A stretch of 64,000 nt of DNA from Hymenobacter sp. BRD128 (GTDB lineage: Bacteria > Bacteroidota > Bacteroidia > Cytophagales > Hymenobacteraceae). This document shows positions 8,144-18,140 of the stretch, piece after piece. The notes beneath the pieces were generated by a model that did not search any database, was not told where the DNA came from, and was given only the letters and a program-made list of their open reading frames with translations. Position numbers and translations under genes: made by a program. The stretch spans positions 1,674,001 through 1,738,000 of the forward strand of contig NZ_CP053908.1 of the NCBI RefSeq assembly GCF_013256625.1. Direction: 5' to 3'. Position 1 is the stretch's first letter. Each line of letters begins with the position of its first letter.

Positions 8144-9991
8144 CTACTTACTGGCCTTGGGCTTGGCAAGGCGGTAAAAGCCCGCCCCGTGCCGCCGAAT
8201 GTAGGGCGCAAACTCCTGGGAGAAAACCCCCACCCGGCGGCCGATCCATAAATCCTCCACGGTGGCGCCGCTAGCCAGCCCCAGCTCCTGCATGGTCACG
8301 GGCACGCGCACCGAGTCGGCGGGCGCGGGCAGCAGGGGGCTCTTGGTGAATACCAGAAACTGCACGGTGCCGCCCGTATTCTGCCCCGCGGCAGCTTTAT
8401 CGAGGCCCACGCCGGTGCGCAGGCGGGCGTAGCCGGGTGGCACCGCGTAGGTAATCAGTGAGTTGGCGTGCGTGCCAATGCCGGCCGGGTAGGTTTGGCC
8501 GGCCACAACCAGCGGGCCGCCGCTCACGCTTTTGTTGGCGGTGGTTTGGCCCCAGCCGGCGGTGGCCGACTGCCAGGGCAGCGTGTTGAGGGGCACTGTG
8601 TGGGTGCCGTCGGCGCTCACCAGCACCGGGTTTAGCCAGTCGGCGTGGTCCCAGGCAGTGCCATCGGCTCCGCCGCGCACGCTCAGGTAAAGGTTTCGGG
8701 CACCGGCCAGGTCTACTTCCAGCGTGGCCTGGGGCGTCTGACGCGTAAGGAGGGGGCTGGCCCCGGCGGCCGCGCTGGCGGGGGCCAGCTCCTGGTCCTG
8801 GGCATTGAAGAGGGCCAGAAATTTGTCGCCGGTGGTGGGGTCGTCGGCCACCCAGCCCACGAGGTCGCCGCGCCGGAAGAGCTGGCGGTTGTGGGTGCTG
8901 GCGCGGTTCACGGCCAGCACCCGCGGGTTGGTAAGCAGGGCTAGCGTGGCGGGCTGGGTGCTGGGCAAATCGCCGCCAAACATGAGCGGCGAGCGGAAGA
9001 TGTTCCACAAGGTCATGAGCGTGCGCTGCTCGTCGGGCGTAAAGCGAGTCTGGCGGTCGTCCCCGCGCTCGGCCCGGATGCCCAGGCGGCCCAGCGGCAG
9101 CATGTCAGCATCGGGCCAGGCCCCGGTGCTGCTATACGGCGCCCAGCGCTGGCACACGTCGAAGTGCTCCTTGAGCTGCTCCCACGAGTCCCAGAAGTCG
9201 CCCACGGTGCGCCACATGTTGGCGTGCTGCTGGGCGTGCCGGGCGTCGGCAACGGGCGTTTCGCCCGGCGACATGCTGAACACGATTTTGCGCCCCGTGC
9301 GGTCGATGGCCTTGCGAATCAGCTCAATCTCGCCCGCGTGGTAGGGCTCCGAGAGGTCGTCAATCTTCACAAAATCAACGCCCCAGCTCGCGTACAGCTC
9401 AAACAGCGAGTTGTAATATTCCTGCGCGCCGGGCCGGCTAGCTACCACCGTGTACATGTCGTGCAGCCACGCCGCCTGGCCGTCCGGGCTGTAAATGTCG
9501 GCCGCCGTGAGCTTGGTGCCTTTGATGGGCAGCCGGCGCTGCACGGCCACCACCGGCACGCCGCGCATGAGGTGAATGCCGAATTTCAGTCCCTTGGCGT
9601 GCATATAATCGGCTAGCGGCTTAAAGCCCCGGCCGCCGGCGGCCGACGGGAAGCGGTTGGGCGCGGGCACGAAGCGGCCGTACTGGTCGATGTTCCAGGC
9701 GGGGTCTTTCTCGTTGTAGCCGTGGGCGGTGTCGTTGCCCACGTACCAGCGAATGTCAACCACCACGTATTCCCAGCCGCTGGCCTTCAGGTGCTGAGCC
9801 ATGTAGTCGGCATTGGCCTTGGTTTCGGCCTCAGTCACGGTGGGGCCGTAGCAGTCCCAGCTGTTCCAGCCCATCGGGGGCGTGGCGGCCCACTGGTGAA
9901 AGTCGCTTGTAGGAGCGGCTTTTTGAGCTAGCCCAGGCTGAGCGCCCACTACCAGCAGCCCGCCCAGTATTACGCGCGCAAGGTTATTCAT
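8144..9991 (-). CDS. GH27 alpha-galactosidase with NPCBM domain
   Basis: This is a 615-residue protein starting at the ATG at 9991. A longer open frame upstream has no sensible start. The signal peptide ends ...QPGLAQ. The GH27 barrel begins with TPPMGWNSWDCYG. The predicted nucleophile Asp lies in WGVDFVKIDDL, and the acid/base Asp is in the WPDADMLPLG segment. After a short linker, residues ~470-590 resemble an NPCBM (novel putative carbohydrate-binding) module with GIGTHANSLITY. The enzyme should cleave terminal alpha-galactosides. Its neighbours are GH36 downstream and a T9SS-exported GH43 20 bases upstream. The attached binding module and the lack of a sorting domain suggest a periplasmic enzyme acting on imported oligosaccharides. 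Confidence 0.92.
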   Translation of the reverse strand: MNNLARVILGGLLVVGAQPGLAQKAAPTSDFHQWAATPPMGWNSWDCYGPTVTEAETKANADYMAQHLKASGWEYVVVDIRWYVGNDTAHGYNEKDPAWNIDQYGRFVPAPNRFPSAAGGRGFKPLADYMHAKGLKFGIHLMRGVPVVAVQRRLPIKGTKLTAADIYSPDGQAAWLHDMYTVVASRPGAQEYYNSLFELYASWGVDFVKIDDLSEPYHAGEIELIRKAIDRTGRKIVFSMSPGETPVADARHAQQHANMWRTVGDFWDSWEQLKEHFDVCQRWAPYSSTGAWPDADMLPLGRLGIRAERGDDRQTRFTPDEQRTLMTLWNIFRSPLMFGGDLPSTQPATLALLTNPRVLAVNRASTHNRQLFRRGDLVGWVADDPTTGDKFLALFNAQDQELAPASAAAGASPLLTRQTPQATLEVDLAGARNLYLSVRGGADGTAWDHADWLNPVLVSADGTHTVPLNTLPWQSATAGWGQTTANKSVSGGPLVVAGQTYPAGIGTHANSLITYAVPPGYARLRTGVGLDKAAAGQNTGGTVQFLVFTKSPLLPAPADSVRVPVTMQELGLASGATVEDLWIGRRVGVFSQEFAPYIRRHGAGFYRLAKPKASK

Positions 9992-10010
9992 AATCTTACT
10001 AAACAGCATC

Positions 10011-11681
10011 TTAAAGCACCACCAGCTTGCGGGTGGTAGTGGCCCCGGCGGTGCTAATCTGCACCAGGTAGGCGCCAGCGGCCAGGTTGGTGTTGAGGTC
10101 GTGCGCGCCGGCGGCAGGCAGCGCCTGCTGATATACCACGCGGCCACTCAGGTCGGCCACGCTGACCATGGCAGCGGCCCCGGCCGGCAGCTTAAGCGAA
10201 AAATTACCGCCCCGCGCCGGGTTGGGAAAGAGCTGAATCTCGGGGTTTTGCGCAGTAGCGGTGGCCGTGATTGTGCCCACGGCCTGGATAAGCCAGTGCT
10301 GGCAGTTGCAGCCGTTGTAGTCCCACAGGCCCAGCGGCTGGCCGGCCGTCATCGAGGCATTGGGCACTTCCACCACCCGGTTGCCGTAGATAGCGGCTAG
10401 CGCGTAGCTGCCATCGGCAGCGCGCTCCACCCTGAATTTCTGGCAGTTGAGCGGCGAATCGGCTTGCAGGCCCAGCGGCGTGCCGGCGGCCTCGGCGCAG
10501 CCGGCCACGTCGGCATTGAGGCTGGCGGCTACATTGGCGAGCTTATACACGCCGCTGCCCTGGGGCGTAAGCTTCCACTGCTGGCAGGCCTGGCCGGTGG
10601 CGGCGCTCGGCACGAGGGCCTGGCCGGCGGTGGTGGTGCAAGCGGCGGCGGCCCACAGCAGGCGGCTATTCTGGTTGGTGAGGGTGTAGGTGCCGGCGGC
10701 TAGCCAGTCCTGCGTCACGGCGGGCCAGCCGGCCGCATCCCAGCTCAGGCTGCCGATGCCCAGGGTGGGCGCACCGTTGGCGTTGCCGTTGTAGTAGTGG
10801 TAGGTGAGGTAGTTTACGCTATTTTCGACAAACAGCCCCACCTGGCCGGGGCCGATGTAGTTGTCTTTACCTACCAAAAAATCGGTGCCGCCACCCTGCA
10901 GCAAATCCACGCCGTTTTTGTCCAGGTACGGCCCTGCGGGGCTGGTAGCGCGGCCCATCTGCACGTAGTAGGTGCTCGTGACGCCCGCGCAGCAAATACC
11001 TTTATTATAAAACAGGTAGTAGTAGCCGCCGTGCTGCATCACGTAGGACGCCTCGTTTTCGCACCACGGCGTGCTGCCCGCAATGTTTTTGATGGTGGCA
11101 TCAATCCGCTTGCCAGTGGCGGGGTCGAGCTGCACGAGCCAGTTGCCGCTCAGGTGCGAGCCAAACACCATCCATAGCTTACCCTGCGCATCGGTAAACA
11201 CGGCCGGGTCGATGCTGCCCCAGGGCGAAGTATTATCGGAGTACACCACCATGCCCTGGTCGGTCCAGTTCGTAAGGTCGGGGCTGGTGGCCAGCCCGAT
11301 AGCACACTGCCGCCCGCCCAGCGAGCACGAGTAATACATATAGTATTTCCCATTCAGATACACGCACTCGGGTGCCCAGAAGTTGCCCGCAAAGCCCGGC
11401 ACGTAGGTGCCCACCCAGCCCGGCCAGGTGCCGGCCGCAAACACGGTAGCCGCTGGCTGCCAGTTGATGAGGTCGGTCGAGGTCAGGTGGTAAATCTGGT
11501 CGCCGGTGGTCCAGACGTGGTACACCCCGTTGCGCTTCACGATGGTCGAAGGGTCGTGCGCGCCGGGGAAGCCCTGCAGGGCCAGCGCCGCATGGCCCGA
11601 AAAAATGGCCAGCGCCAGCCAGAGCAGGCGGCTAGCCCAGGCCCGGAGCGGGCGGACTAATGCATGAGTAGAAACGTTCAT
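10011..11681 (-). CDS. GH43 arabinan endo-1,5-alpha-L-arabinosidase with ricin-like and T9SS sorting domains
   Basis: This 556-residue multidomain protein has a signal peptide (~1-34), a GH43 five-bladed propeller (~36-345), a ricin-type beta-trefoil (~350-465) and a C-terminal T9SS type A sorting domain (~485-556). The three GH43 acidic residues are visible: Asp in GAHDPSTIV, Asp in SIDPAVFTD and Glu in CENEASYV. The segment NFWAPEC is also typical of endo-arabinanases. The tail starts with LFPNPARGGNF and ends with the YLVQIS...KLVVL pattern recognised by type IX secretion. It should therefore be carried to the cell surface and cut the alpha-1,5-arabinan backbone. A close paralogue with the same architecture lies at 21137-22825, which suggests duplication within the locus. 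Confidence 0.92.
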   Translation of the reverse strand: MNVSTHALVRPLRAWASRLLWLALAIFSGHAALALQGFPGAHDPSTIVKRNGVYHVWTTGDQIYHLTSTDLINWQPAATVFAAGTWPGWVGTYVPGFAGNFWAPECVYLNGKYYMYYSCSLGGRQCAIGLATSPDLTNWTDQGMVVYSDNTSPWGSIDPAVFTDAQGKLWMVFGSHLSGNWLVQLDPATGKRIDATIKNIAGSTPWCENEASYVMQHGGYYYLFYNKGICCAGVTSTYYVQMGRATSPAGPYLDKNGVDLLQGGGTDFLVGKDNYIGPGQVGLFVENSVNYLTYHYYNGNANGAPTLGIGSLSWDAAGWPAVTQDWLAAGTYTLTNQNSRLLWAAAACTTTAGQALVPSAATGQACQQWKLTPQGSGVYKLANVAASLNADVAGCAEAAGTPLGLQADSPLNCQKFRVERAADGSYALAAIYGNRVVEVPNASMTAGQPLGLWDYNGCNCQHWLIQAVGTITATATAQNPEIQLFPNPARGGNFSLKLPAGAAAMVSVADLSGRVVYQQALPAAGAHDLNTNLAAGAYLVQISTAGATTTRKLVVL

Positions 11682-11727
11682 AACTCAGAAAGACTGGCAG
11701 TTGTAGTAACATTCGCTAGGCCAAAAC

Positions 11728-11828
11728 AGAACGTCATGCTGCGCCTGCCGAAGCATCTCTACCGCACCGCTTAAGTACTACTTCAACGATTCGGACGAGA
11801 TGCTTCACTTCGTTCAGCATGACGTTCT
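11728..11828. repeat. Intergenic inverted repeat R2 (GTCATGCTG family)
   Basis: Arms 11728-11759 and 11797-11828 share AGAACGTCATGCTG...GAAGCATCTC and its complement. The middle of each arm has diverged (GCGCCTGCC against GAACGAAGT read in the same sense). It lies between the GH51 and GH43 genes. Confidence 0.85.
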
Positions 11829-11858
11829 ACAAGAGGTTTTCCGGGCGCTGGCCCGCTC

Positions 11859-13910
11859 CTACTTCTTGCCGGCTACGCGCAGCACCGTGAAGGAATTGGG
11901 GGCTAGCGTGTAGGTCAGCGTGCTGCCCTTCACGGCGAAGGTCGATTCCTGCGGGGCGAGCTTTTTGGGCTCGGCTAGGCTGTTCTGGGTTTGCAGGTCG
12001 GTGCTGGCCATGGTCTGGGCGCGACCGGTTTTGGCCAGGCCCTTGGCGCCGGCCAGGCTGATACTGACCGGGCGCGGGCTGCCGGAGTAGTTCACCAGCT
12101 TCACCACCACCTCGCCGGTGGGCTCGTCGGCCACGGCGCTGGCAAAGAGGTTGTCGGCGCCGTTTTTGGCGCCGGCGGGCATGGTCACGGGCAGCACGCG
12201 GGTGCCCTTGTTGAGGGCGTAGAGCTTCTGCACGTAGTAGCTCGGCGAGCCGTAGGAGTTCAGGTTATCAAACCAAATCATGTCGGGCGTCCACTGCCAG
12301 GCGTCCACGTTGGCGAAGAGCGGGGCATAGCTGGCCATGCCCACCACGTCGGCGTTGCGCTCCAGGCCGGTCATAAACGCGGCCTCCGAGATGGCGCAGT
12401 CCCAGGTATTCCTGTTCTCGGGGCTGCCGATGGCCACGCTCTGGGCGGCGTACTCGCCGGCGAAGATTTTGGGGCCGGTGCGGGCGTACTTGTCGTAGCG
12501 GTCGGCGTGCTCCCGGAACCACTGCGGCAGGGCGTAGTAGTGCTCATCCACGTACTCGGCCTTGAGCTCGCCGAGGCGCTGGCTAGCTTTGTCGAAGAGG
12601 TCGCCGTCGGGGCTGGGGCCCGCGCTGCTCACGATGTCAATCTTCGGGTACCTGGCCTTCACGGCCTTGGCAAACGGCTCGTAGCGCTCCAGGTACTGCG
12701 GGCCCCACTGCTCGTTACCGATGCCAATCATCTTGAGGTTGAAGGGCGCCGGGTGGCCCATCGCCACGCGCTTGGCGCCCCAGGCAGAGCTAGCCGGGCC
12801 GTTGGCAAACTCGATGAGGTCGAGCGCATCCTGGATGAAAATATCGAGCGACGGGTCGCCGGTAGTGGCGGCGGGCGCGTTAGGGCCGCCCTTGGTGCTG
12901 GCGCTGCCCATCGGGGCTAGCTCGCCCGAGTTGAACTGGCAGGCCATGCCCACGTTCAGGATAGGCAGCGGCTCGGCGCCGATGTCTTCCGACAACTGGA
13001 AATACTCAAAGAAGCCCAGCCCGAACGACTGGTAATAATCAGGCGTCGAGCGATGCTTGAACTCCATGTTCCAGCGGTTGATGAGCGGCGTGCGGCTGGC
13101 CACGTCGCCGATGGTTTCCTTCCACTGGTAGCGCTCCGAGAGGGTGCGGCCCTCCACGATGCAGCCGCCGGGAAAACGCAGGAAGCCCGGCTTCATGTCC
13201 TTGAGCAGCTGCACCAGGTCGGTGCGCAGGCCGTTGGGGCGCTTGTTCCAAGTGTCCTGCGGGAAGAGCGACACCACGTCGAGGTCTACCGTCCCCTGGC
13301 CGTTCACGACCAGCTTGAGGTGGGCCTTGTTGTGGGTGCTAGTGGGCTTGAGCACGGCCGTGTACTTCTGCCAGCTATCACTGAAGCCGGTGACGGGCGC
13401 CTGGGCCAGCACCTCGCCCTTCTCGCCCACCAGCACCGCCGTGAGGCCGGCGATGCCGCCCGGCCCGCGCCGGGCATAGAACGAGAGGTTGTAGCCCTCG
13501 CCCGCCTTCACGCCCATGCCGCGGAAGCCTTCATTCTCGATGCCCGCCTCGCCGGTGCCGCCGCTGCGGGTGGTCAGGCGCAGGTAGTGCGTATTGTTCT
13601 GGCTGATTCCTTGCTCATTGCGCACGGCGTAGGCGTCGAGGTTGAAGCCGCCACCCAGCGCCTTCCAGCCGATGAGGCCGGGGTTGATTTCAAATGACTT
13701 GTTCTTGACCAGCTCGGGGTACAGGCCCCCGTCGGCCGCGAAGTTGATGTCCTCGAAAAACAGGCCGTACATGTTCTTATTAACGGCCGCGCCGGGCTTG
13801 TTTACCTGCACGGTGAGGCTAGCCGGGGCCGCCGACTGCGCGCTGGCCGCTAGGGTACCCAGCAGCGTGAGGCCGGTGGCCAGGCTGGGGAGGCGGGAAA
13901 TGATAAGCAT
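11859..13910 (-). CDS. GH51 alpha-L-arabinofuranosidase, secreted
   Basis: This 683-residue protein has a signal peptide ending LAASAQ. The N-terminal part (MYGLFFEDINFAADGGLYPE) is the family hallmark. A CBM4-like jelly roll (~80-215) and a TIM barrel follow. The acid/base Glu is in MIGIGNEQWGPQY, and the nucleophile Glu is best placed in KIFAGEYAAQ. A C-terminal beta-sandwich closes the protein. It releases terminal alpha-L-arabinofuranose from arabinan and arabino-oligosaccharides, feeding AraA. Only 29 bases separate it from the upstream symporter gene at 13940, so both are probably on one transcript. No sorting domain is present, so a periplasmic location is likely. Confidence 0.93.
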   Translation of the reverse strand: MLIISRLPSLATGLTLLGTLAASAQSAAPASLTVQVNKPGAAVNKNMYGLFFEDINFAADGGLYPELVKNKSFEINPGLIGWKALGGGFNLDAYAVRNEQGISQNNTHYLRLTTRSGGTGEAGIENEGFRGMGVKAGEGYNLSFYARRGPGGIAGLTAVLVGEKGEVLAQAPVTGFSDSWQKYTAVLKPTSTHNKAHLKLVVNGQGTVDLDVVSLFPQDTWNKRPNGLRTDLVQLLKDMKPGFLRFPGGCIVEGRTLSERYQWKETIGDVASRTPLINRWNMEFKHRSTPDYYQSFGLGFFEYFQLSEDIGAEPLPILNVGMACQFNSGELAPMGSASTKGGPNAPAATTGDPSLDIFIQDALDLIEFANGPASSAWGAKRVAMGHPAPFNLKMIGIGNEQWGPQYLERYEPFAKAVKARYPKIDIVSSAGPSPDGDLFDKASQRLGELKAEYVDEHYYALPQWFREHADRYDKYARTGPKIFAGEYAAQSVAIGSPENRNTWDCAISEAAFMTGLERNADVVGMASYAPLFANVDAWQWTPDMIWFDNLNSYGSPSYYVQKLYALNKGTRVLPVTMPAGAKNGADNLFASAVADEPTGEVVVKLVNYSGSPRPVSISLAGAKGLAKTGRAQTMASTDLQTQNSLAEPKKLAPQESTFAVKGSTLTYTLAPNSFTVLRVAGKK

Positions 13911-13939
13911 AAAATCAGGATAAAATCGGGTGGGGAGAA

Positions 13940-15642
13940 TTACCAGAACTTGACGTACAAGGCCATGATGAGCAGCAGCGTAATCACAATGAGCGCCAGC
14001 GTGCTAGGGGCCACTTTGAATTGGCCCGGCTCGACCGGGATGGCCTTGGGGTTGATAGCAGGGCCGGCCAGGCTCATCACCACCATCAGCACGAAGGTGA
14101 AGGCGAACGAGAGACCCATGCAGATGAGGAAGGGAATCTCATAGCCGCCTTTGCCATTCGGGAAAGCGGTGTAAATCAGCGTTTCGTGCCCGAGCAGGTT
14201 GGGCGCGTAGTTGTTGAAGAACACCGACAAAATAAAGCCCGACAAAATGCCCGCAATGGCGGCCGGCGCCGTGGTGCGCTTCCAAAACAGCCCGAGCAGG
14301 AACACCGCCACGATGCCGGGCGAGATAAAGCCCGTGTACTTCTGAATGTAGGTGAACCCGCCCTCGCCGCCAATGCCCAGCAAATCCTTCCAGGTCAGCA
14401 TGATGGCGAGCAGCATGGCGGCGAATACCGTGAGCCGGCCCACCCACACCAACTGCTTTTCGTCAGACTCGGGCCGGAGGTAGCGCTTGTAGATGTCGAG
14501 GGTGAAGATGGTCGAAATCGAGTTGACCTTGCCGGCCAGCGAGGCCACGATGGCGGCCGTGAGGGCGGCTAGCGACAAGCCTTTCAGGCCGTTGGGCAAG
14601 AAGGTCAGGATGGCCGAGTACGCGTTATCGGAGTTGAAGACGCCGCCCGGCGACATCTGGGGCTGGAGGCTGCCATTTTTGTGCAGCACGTAGGCCGCGA
14701 TGCCGGGCAGCATCACAATTACGGGCATGATGAGCTTGAGCATGCCCGCGAACAGGATGCCGGTGCGGGCCGTCTTGAGGTCGGCGCCCAGCGCGCGCTG
14801 CGTAATGTATTGGTTGCAACCCCAGTAGTTGAGGTTCACAATCCACTGCCCGGCCGCGTACATGGCGATGCCCGGCACCATGAGGTACTTGTTGATATCG
14901 ACCTGCGGCGTGGCGGCCGTAGGCTTGGGAAATATCATGTGGAAGTGGTTGCCCGCGTCGTTCATCATGGCGTTGAAGCCCGCGATGGCGTCGTGGCCCA
15001 GGCCGAACTTCTCACTTACCAGCGTGAGGGCCAGGTAGGTAGTGGCTAGCCCCCGATGATGAGCACCGTCACCTGAATCACGTCGGTGTAGCCCACCACC
15101 TTCATCCCCCCGAGCGTAATGACGAGCGCAAACACCGCCAGCGCCACCATAATTAGGTGGAACGCCTCGCCCCCGCCCACCAGGCTACTGATGGCCAGCG
15201 CCCCGAGGTAAAGAATCGAAGTCAGGTTAACCAGTACGTATAAAAACAACCAGAAGATGCTCATTATCAGGCTCAGCGCCGAGTTGTAGCGCTGCTCCAG
15301 AAACTGGGGCATGGTGTAAATCTTCTGCTTCAAATAAATGGGCATGAAGAACACGGCCACAATGATGAGCACGATGGCCGCCACCCACTCGTAGGCCGCC
15401 ACGGCCACGCCCACCTGAAAGCCATTGCCGCTCATGCCAATGAACTGCTCGGCCGAAATATTCGAGGCAATCATGCTGGCCCCGATGGCCCACCACGTCA
15501 GCGAGCCCTCGGCCAGGAAGTAGTCCTTGGTGCTCATCTGGGCCTTCTGCTTGCTGCGGTACACGTAGTAGCCGTAGGCCGAAACGCCGATGATGTAGAA
15601 AAGGAACACCCCGAGGTCGAGGGTGTTGAAGGCATTTTGCAT
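13940..15642 (-). pseudogene. SSS-family sodium/sugar symporter, interrupted by a single-base frameshift
   Basis: Two frames together encode one sodium:solute symporter of about 567 residues with ~13-14 membrane segments. The first part is read from 15642 (STKDYFLAEGSLTWWAIG, then ASNISAEQFIG, a family signature) and runs into TAG at 15046-15048. The second part continues from ~15045 to 13940. At the junction, the minus strand reads ATC ATC GGG GGC TAG. One extra G in the five-G run would give GGG GGG CTA GCC and restore the frame with natural sequence (IIGGLATTYLALTLV). The full length is then 1704 bases, exactly 568 codons. The likely substrate is L-arabinose, because it sits between araA and GH51. 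It is either a sequencing error or a recent loss of function. Confidence 0.85.
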
Positions 15643-15680
15643 GTGGTGGGTGGGAAAGGCTTTATTTCTTGAGGTGCAAA

Positions 15681-15784
15681 AAGGTCGTCATGCTGAACGC
15701 AGTGAAGCATCTCACTAGCGCCGCCAGGGGCACTACCTCAGCGAAGCGAGCGAGATGCTTCACTGCGTTCAGCATGACGACCTT
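15681..15784. repeat. Intergenic inverted repeat R3 (perfect 33-bp arms)
   Basis: Arms 15681-15713 and 15752-15784 are perfectly complementary over 33 bases with a 38-base loop. The arm order is AAGGTCGTCATGCTGA, ACGCAGT, GAAGCATCTC. It occupies most of the gap between araA and the symporter gene and is the best-preserved copy of the family. Confidence 0.95.
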
Positions 15785-15806
15785 ATTTCAAACGGTTGAC
15801 TTTTTG

Positions 15807-17294
15807 CTAGCCCTTAAAAGCTACCTCATTAAAGCGCAGCTCATTTTTAAACGTGCGCAGCTTGGTATCCTCGTCAATGATGAGGTATTCGATACCGGCC
15901 ATCTCGGCGAAGTCTTCGAGGTACTCCGGGGTCAGGTTTTGGCTAAAGCCGGTGTGGTGGGCACCGCCGGCCAGAATCCAGGCGGCCAGGCCGGTTTGCA
16001 TATCGGGGTGCACTTTCCAGAGCACGCGGGCTACGGGCAGGTTGGGCAGGTCTTGCTCGGGCGCCACGGCCTCCACGGTGTTCACAATCATGCGGAAGCG
16101 GTTGCCCATGTCCACGATGGTCGCGTTGAGGGCCGGGCCGGCGGGACAGTTGAATACCAGGCGCACCGGGTCTTCCTTGCCGCCGATGCCTAGCGGGTGA
16201 ATCTCGGCGCGCACCTTGCCTGCGGCGATGCTGGGGCAGATTTCGAGCATGTGCGAGCCGAGCACCTGCTCGTTGCCGGGCGCGAAGTGGTAGGTGTAAT
16301 CCTCCATAAACGAGTTGCCGCCGGGCAGGCCGGCGCCCATCACCTTCAGGGCGCGCACCAGGGCCGCGGTCTTCCAGTCACCCTCGCCGCCGAAGCCGTA
16401 GCCGTCGGCCATCAGGCGCTGGGTGGCGATGCCGGGCAGCTGCTTCATGCCGTGCAAGTCCTCGAAGGTATCGGTGAAGCCCTTGGCGTTGCGGTCGGTC
16501 AGGAACTTGCGCATCCCCAGTTCGATGCGGGCCGCGTCGCGCAGGCTTTCGCGCTTCTCGCCACCCTCCTTCAGGTTGTCGGCTAGGTCATATTCCTGCT
16601 CGTAGGTGGCCACTAGGCCGGCAAGCTGCTCGTCGGTCACGGCGTTTACTTCAGCCACCAAATCGCCGATGCCGTAGGTATTTACCTCGTAGCCAAACTT
16701 GATTTCGGCTTCTACCTTGTCGCCCTCAGTTACGGCCACGTAGCGCATATTGTCGCCAAAGCGCACGAACCGGGCGCCCTGCCAGTCGGCCCAGGCGCTG
16801 GCCACGCGGCTCCAGATGCTGAGGCGCTCCTGCACGTCGGCGCTCTGCCAGTGGCCTACTATCACCTTGCGACTCAAGCGCATGCGCGAGCCGATGAACC
16901 CAAACTCGCGGTCGCCGTGCGCCGATTGGTTGGTGTTCATAAAGTCCATATCGATGGCATCCCACGGAATATCGCGGTTGTACTGCGTGTGCAGGTGGGC
17001 TAGCGGCTTCTGCAGGATTTTCAGGCCGTTAATCCACATCTTGGCCGGCGAGAAGGTGTGCATCCAGGCAATCAGGCCCACGCAATTCTCGGTGGTATTG
17101 GCCTCCTGCATGAGCTTGTAAATCTCCTGCGGACCGGTGAGCACCGGCTTGTACACAATTTTGATGGGCAGCTTGGTGCCCAGCTCCTGGGCAATCTGCT
17201 GCGAGTGCTGGGCTACTTGCTCCAGGGTTTCGGGGCCGTAGAGGTGCTGGCTGCCGGTGATGAACCAGGCTTCGTAGTGCGAAATGTCAATCAT
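15807..17294 (-). CDS. araA: L-arabinose isomerase
   Basis: This 495-residue protein has the usual AraA length. It converts L-arabinose to L-ribulose in the cytoplasm and needs Mn2+. The N-terminus [19 protein letters not shown] is diagnostic. Metal-binding residues are visible in [26 protein letters not shown] and [10 protein letters not shown], plus a late histidine in [10 protein letters not shown] chose the ATG at 17294. The frame extends upstream, but that stretch runs into the inverted repeat R4 and encodes nothing conserved. It is third in the galM-araB-araD-araA order and is separated from araD by 144 bases filled by R4, which may modulate its expression relative to araBD. Confidence 0.97.
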   Translation of the reverse strand: MIDISHYEAWFITGSQHLYGPETLEQVAQHSQQIAQELGTKLPIKIVYKPVLTGPQEIYKLMQEANTTENCVGLIAWMHTFSPAKMWINGLKILQKPLAHLHTQYNRDIPWDAIDMDFMNTNQSAHGDREFGFIGSRMRLSRKVIVGHWQSADVQERLSIWSRVASAWADWQGARFVRFGDNMRYVAVTEGDKVEAEIKFGYEVNTYGIGDLVAEVNAVTDEQLAGLVATYEQEYDLADNLKEGGEKRESLRDAARIELGMRKFLTDRNAKGFTDTFEDLHGMKQLPGIATQRLMADGYGFGGEGDWKTAALVRALKVMGAGLPGGNSFMEDYTYHFAPGNEQVLGSHMLEICPSIAAGKVRAEIHPLGIGGKEDPVRLVFNCPAGPALNATIVDMGNRFRMIVNTVEAVAPEQDLPNLPVARVLWKVHPDMQTGLAAWILAGGAHHTGFSQNLTPEYLEDFAEMAGIEYLIIDEDTKLRTFKNELRFNEVAFKG

Positions 17295-17310
17295 TGTTAA
17301 TAAGCAAAAA

Positions 17311-17429
17311 AGAACGTCATGCTGAGCTTGCCGAAGCATCTTGCTCGCATCGTTGAACGATTGGAATTACTGCTGCACGCGAGATGCTTCGGCAAGCGGA
17401 CGCTAGATGAAGCATCTCGCGTGCAGCAG
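17311..17429. repeat. Compound inverted repeat R4 with two mutually exclusive stems
   Basis: The left end (17311-17341) is a normal family arm, AGAACGTCATGCTGAGC... to GAAGCATCT. The segment 17382-17397 pairs with 17326-17341 over 16 bases. A third segment, 17409-17429, pairs perfectly over 21 bases with 17370-17390 (CTGCTGCACGCGAGATGCTTC). The middle segment can join either stem but not both. It lies between araD and araA. Confidence 0.85.
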
Positions 17430-17438
17430 GAAATGTTG

Positions 17439-18140
17439 CTACGACTGCCCGTAGTAAGAGCCAGCGCCGTGCTTGCGCTGGTAATGCTTGTTGATGAGCG
17501 CGTCTTTGAGCCGCGCTACCCCTGGCTTAAGGGTGCACGTGAGGTAGGCTAGCCGGGCCACTTCTTCAAGCACGGCGCTGTGGTACACGGCTTTCTCCAC
17601 GGTTTTGCCCCAGGTGAAGGGCGCGTGGTTGCCCACGAGTATCATCTCGACTTCGGCCGGCGAGAGGCCGCGCTTCGCGAACTCGTTGATGATTTGCCAG
17701 CCGGTCTGGTGTTCGTAGTCGCCGGCGATAAGCTCGTCGCTCATGGGCGGGGCGCAGGGCACGTCGGCGGTGAGGTGGTCGGCGTGGGTGGTGCCCAGGA
17801 TGGGAATATCGAGTTGCGCCTGCGCCCAGGCCGTAGCGTAGGTACTGTGCGTGTGCACGATGCCGCCAATGTTCGTCCACTGCTTGAAGAGCAGCGCGTG
17901 GGTTTTGGTATCGCTGCTAGGGCGCTTGGTGCCCTCTACCACGTTGTTATCGAAATCGACAATCACGATATCCTCCGGCTTCAACGTGGCGTAGGGCACG
18001 CCACTAGGCTTAATGGCGAACACGCTCTTTTCGCGGTCAACCACGCTCGCGTTGCCGAAGGTGAAGAGCACCAGCCCGAGGGCGGGCAGCTGCATGTTGG
18101 CCTCGTAGCAGGCTTGTTTCAGGGCTTGGTACTGGCTCAT
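17439..18140 (-). CDS. araD: L-ribulose-5-phosphate 4-epimerase
   Basis: This 233-residue protein belongs to the class II aldolase/epimerase fold. It turns L-ribulose-5-phosphate into D-xylulose-5-phosphate, the exit of the arabinose pathway into the pentose phosphate pathway. Zn-ligand histidines occur in IVHTHSTYATAWAQ (HTH) and further on in THADHL. GNASVVDRE and KPSGVPYATLKPEDIV are typical substrate-binding segments. Its ATG overlaps the araB stop by four bases (ATGA, 18137-18140), so translation is probably coupled. It has the normal length and shows no defects. Confidence 0.97.
   Translation of the reverse strand: MSQYQALKQACYEANMQLPALGLVLFTFGNASVVDREKSVFAIKPSGVPYATLKPEDIVIVDFDNNVVEGTKRPSSDTKTHALLFKQWTNIGGIVHTHSTYATAWAQAQLDIPILGTTHADHLTADVPCAPPMSDELIAGDYEHQTGWQIINEFAKRGLSPAEVEMILVGNHAPFTWGKTVEKAVYHSAVLEEVARLAYLTCTLKPGVARLKDALINKHYQRKHGAGSYYGQS

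Noticed and set aside
13940..15642. Reading the symporter as two separate functional proteins
   Set aside because: Neither part alone is a complete SSS fold, the halves join exactly after one base, and split SSS symporters are not an established arrangement.
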